Position numbers and translations under genes: made by a program. From Oscillospiraceae bacterium (lineage in GTDB: Bacteria; Bacillota_A; Clostridia; Oscillospirales; Oscillospiraceae), in assembly GCA_031265965.1 (NCBI GenBank), contig JAISBX010000153.1, forward strand, positions 1 through 16,309: a stretch of DNA of 16,309 bases. Direction: 5' to 3'. This document shows, one piece after another, positions 14,243 to 16,309 of this stretch. Positions within the stretch are counted from its first letter, which is position 1. Each line of letters starts with the position of its first letter. Under the pieces are notes generated by a model that worked only from the letters and a program-made list of their open reading frames with translations, was not told the DNA's origin and made no database searches.

Positions 14243-14881
14243 ATGGCGAGATATACCGGCGCGGTCTGCCGCCTTTGCCGCAGGGAGAGTCAGAAGCTAT
14301 TTCTAAAGGGAGACAGGTGCTATACTGACAAGTGCGGGCTGGATCGCAGACAGTATGTGCCCGGACAGCACGGACAGGGGCGCGGTCAGACGCGCACTAA
14401 GGTCTCGGAGTACGGCACGCAGTTGCGCGAGAAGCAGAAGGCGAAGAGATATTACGGGATATTGGAGAGCCAGTTCAGGGGATATTTTGAGCTGGCGAGC
14501 AAGCGCAAGGGCAAGACTGGCGAGAACCTGCTGGCGATTTTGGAGTCGAGGCTCGACAACACCGTCTACAGGCTGGGGTTTGCGATGAGCCGCGCGGAGG
14601 CGAGGCAGCTTGTGCGGCACGGACATTTCACGGTGAACGGCAGACGCGTAAATATACCGTCGTTCCTTGTGCGGCCGGGCATGGTTCTGGCGCTGAAGGA
14701 ATCCAGCCGCTCGCTTGATAAGTTCAAGACGGTCATCGAGGCGAATTCCTCGCGGCAGCCGCCCAAGTGGCTGGAGTACGACGCGCAGGCGCTTTCCGCC
14801 AAAATAGTCGCGGCGCCCGAGCGGGACGACATCGATCTACCGATTGAGGAGCAGTTGATCGTCGAGCTGTACTCAAAATAA
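14243..14881 (+). CDS. rpsD: 30S ribosomal protein S4, cysteine-containing form
   Basis: S4 nucleates 30S assembly at the 5' domain of 16S rRNA, lies at the mRNA entry channel beside S3 and S5, and in E. coli represses the alpha operon. The 212 residues have four cysteines near the N-terminus (C9, C12, C26, C31), which fit the zinc-binding form. These are followed by [12 protein letters not shown] and an S4 RNA-binding domain ([39 protein letters not shown]). AAGGAGGT (14225-14232) supports the ATG at 14243. It lies between rpsK and rpoA, unlike Bacillus subtilis, where rpsD is elsewhere. Confidence 0.98.
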   Translation: MARYTGAVCRLCRRESQKLFLKGDRCYTDKCGLDRRQYVPGQHGQGRGQTRTKVSEYGTQLREKQKAKRYYGILESQFRGYFELASKRKGKTGENLLAILESRLDNTVYRLGFAMSRAEARQLVRHGHFTVNGRRVNIPSFLVRPGMVLALKESSRSLDKFKTVIEANSSRQPPKWLEYDAQALSAKIVAAPERDDIDLPIEEQLIVELYSK

Positions 14882-15004
14882 AAATAACCCTCATTATTTG
14901 GATAGCTGATATGAGCAGACATGGCGACAGGAGACACTAGGCAATATTATCGGCCGCATCGTTTTACTTGAGCTCCGGCCGATGGCGCAATAAGGAGGGT
15001 ATGT
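14882..15004 (+). promoter_or_regulatory. 123-nt rpsD-rpoA gap with a long-loop hairpin
   Basis: This is the widest gap in the second half of the operon. It contains a perfect 8-bp inverted repeat, ATCGGCCG (14949-14956) with CGGCCGAT (14976-14983), separated by 19 nt. The bases after it (GGCGCAATAAGG) are not a U-run, so it is not an intrinsic terminator. A TATTAT at 14945-14950 could be a -10 box but has only a poor -35 (TGGCGA, 14922-14927). The rpoA ribosome binding site AAGGAGGGT (14992-15000) starts 8 nt after the hairpin. Possible roles are an RNA-processing or stability element, or a control site separating rpoA from the ribosomal genes. Confidence 0.45.
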
Positions 15005-15955
15005 ATGGTCGAAATTGAAAAGCCGAGCATAAGGTGCATTGAGACGCCCGGCGACGATAACTACGGGAAATATGTCGTTGAGCCGCTGGAGCGCGGCTAC
15101 GGAACGACGCTGGGAAATTCGCTGCGCAGGATAATGCTCTCATCGCTGCCCGGAACGGCGGTGACGACGGTGAAGATCGCCGGGGTGCAGCACGAGTTTA
15201 CAACTCTTCCCGGCATCAAGGAGGATGTCACAGAGATAATCCTCAATATAAAAAGTATAGTGGCGCGCCTTCACACGCAGCATTCCAAGACCGTCTACAT
15301 CGAGGCGCAGGGCAAGGGCGAGGTGACGGCGGGAGATATAAAGGCCGACGGCGAGGTGGAGATACTCAATCCGGAGCTTCACATCGCGACGCTTGGCGAG
15401 GACGCGACTCTGAATATCGAGATGACGCTTGACCACGGACGCGGGTACGTGCCCGCCGAGAGGAACAAGCTCTCGCAACCTATAATAGGCGTCATTCCGG
15501 TAGATTCGATTTACACCCCGGTACTGAAGGTCAATTACGCGGTAGAAAACACGCGCGTAGGCAACATGACGGATTACGACAAGCTCACGCTCGAGGTGTG
15601 GACCGACAAAACGATCCCGGCGCGCACGGCGCTGTCTCTGGGCGCAAAGATACTCTGCGAACACTTCGCGCTGTTCACCGACTTATCGGACATTGTAGCC
15701 AGCAGGGTGAATGTCATGGAGAAGCTGAACATACAGCGCGAGCGGGTATTGGAGATGACCATTGAGGAGCTGGACCTATCGGTGCGCAGCTTTAACTGTT
15801 TGAAGCGCGCGAATATAAACACCGTCGAGGATCTTATATCCAAGACCGAGGAAGAGATGATAAAGGTTCGCAACCTCGGGCGCAAGTCGCTCGAGGAGGT
15901 CATGCACAAGCTGGCTATGATAGGGCTGACGCTGACAAATGACGAGCCGATATAG
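15005..15955 (+). CDS. rpoA: DNA-directed RNA polymerase subunit alpha
   Basis: The alpha subunit dimerises to start assembly of RNA polymerase, and its C-terminal domain contacts UP elements and activators. The 316 residues have the N-terminal domain ([25 protein letters not shown] at 27-50, [14 protein letters not shown] at 142-155, and [12 protein letters not shown] at 213-224). A linker follows, then the C-terminal domain (about 250-316) with [19 protein letters not shown] and [11 protein letters not shown]261 matches the DNA-contacting R265 of E. coli. The ATG at 15005 is 5 nt after AAGGAGGGT. An out-of-frame ATG at 15001 is not used. Confidence 0.98.
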   Translation: MVEIEKPSIRCIETPGDDNYGKYVVEPLERGYGTTLGNSLRRIMLSSLPGTAVTTVKIAGVQHEFTTLPGIKEDVTEIILNIKSIVARLHTQHSKTVYIEAQGKGEVTAGDIKADGEVEILNPELHIATLGEDATLNIEMTLDHGRGYVPAERNKLSQPIIGVIPVDSIYTPVLKVNYAVENTRVGNMTDYDKLTLEVWTDKTIPARTALSLGAKILCEHFALFTDLSDIVASRVNVMEKLNIQRERVLEMTIEELDLSVRSFNCLKRANINTVEDLISKTEEEMIKVRNLGRKSLEEVMHKLAMIGLTLTNDEPI

Positions 15956-15968
15956 GAGGTAACGAGAG

Positions 15969-16309
15969 ATGCCCGGAACACGCAAATTGGGAAAGGCGAC
16001 GGATCAGCGGCGGGCTATGCTCAGGCAGCAGGTCACCGATTTTCTGGACAACGGCCGAATGGAGACAACGGTGGCGCGCGCTAAAGAGATAGCGCCGATC
16101 GCCGAGCGCATGATAAGCCTCGGCAAAAAGAACACGCTCGCCTCGCGCCGCCGCGCGCTGAGTTTCATCACGCGCGAGGACGTGGTGACAAAGGTCTTCG
16201 CGACCACCGCGCCCGGCTATTCCGAACGAAACGGCGGTTACACGCGCCTGACGCGCATAGGTCCCCGCCGCGGAGATTCCGCCGAGATGGCGATAATCGA
16301 GCTGGTGTA
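15969..16309 (+). CDS. rplQ: 50S ribosomal protein L17 (right edge, stop codon cut)
   Basis: L17 is a 50S protein near the exit side of the large subunit. The hand translation gives 113 residues starting MPGTRKLGKATDQRRAMLRQ, with GRMETTVARAKEIAPIAERMI and NGGYTRLTRIGPRRGDSAEMAIIELV. The window ends with TA after the codon for the last Val. Since L17 proteins commonly end at IELV, the missing base is probably the third base of a TAA or TAG stop, so the gene is essentially complete. The ATG at 15969 has AGGAGG (15954-15959), which overlaps the rpoA stop. Confidence 0.96.
   Translation, partial: MPGTRKLGKATDQRRAMLRQQVTDFLDNGRMETTVARAKEIAPIAERMISLGKKNTLASRRRALSFITREDVVTKVFATTAPGYSERNGGYTRLTRIGPRRGDSAEMAIIELV

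Noticed and set aside
14911..14940. A nine-codon open frame (ATG to TAG) just before the rpoA hairpin, possibly a leader peptide
   Set aside because: It has no convincing ribosome binding site and is short enough to occur by chance. It has no run of one amino acid as attenuator peptides have.

Overview
The window is one long block of co-directional + strand genes: the merged S10-spc-alpha ribosomal protein operon. I count 32 protein genes, from rpsJ (S10) to rplQ (L17, cut at the right edge). There is no credible gene on the - strand and no mobile element, CRISPR array, tRNA or rRNA. The organism looks like a GC-rich member of the Bacillota, most likely of clostridial type. The evidence is the zinc-ribbon (CxxC) forms of S14, S4 and L24, a zinc-type LID in adenylate kinase, a small KOW-domain protein between map and infA, rpsD placed between rpsK and rpoA, and strong AGGAGG-type ribosome binding sites. 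The exact lineage cannot be fixed from the sequence alone. Despite the GC-rich composition, ATA (Ile) and AGG (Arg) are used freely in these highly expressed genes.

Layout. 1-320: gene-free leader with several good RNA hairpins, the last of which covers part of the rpsJ ribosome binding site. 321-5519 (S10 part): rpsJ, rplC, rplD, rplW, rplB, rpsS, rplV, rpsC, rplP, rpmC. 5535-11297 (spc part): rpsQ, rplN, rplX, rplE, rpsZ, rpsH, rplF, rplR, rpsE, rpmD, rplO, secY. 11327-13394: adk, map, a KOW-domain gene, infA, rpmJ. 13428-end (alpha part): rpsM, rpsK, rpsD, rpoA, rplQ. Most gaps are below about 40 nt or are small overlaps. The exceptions are the gaps around rpsZ (58 and 116 nt) and the gap between rpsD and rpoA (123 nt), and all three hold inverted repeats.

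How the genes work together. The products build both ribosomal subunits, insert membrane proteins (SecY), trim the N-terminal methionine (Map), start translation (IF-1), balance adenine nucleotides (Adk) and provide the RNA polymerase alpha subunit, so protein synthesis, export and transcription capacity share one transcript.

The most unusual item is rpsC. Its S3 core is normal to about residue 212. It then carries a tail of about 135 residues that is 54% glycine, with six RGG motifs and 11 tyrosines and almost no hydrophobic residues, which resembles eukaryotic RGG-box/prion-like domains. S5, which lies next to S3 at the mRNA entry channel, has its own short Arg/Asp repeat N-tail. These tails and the structured RNA elements in the leader, around rpsZ and before rpoA are the parts worth a second look. 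The rest is a conserved operon.
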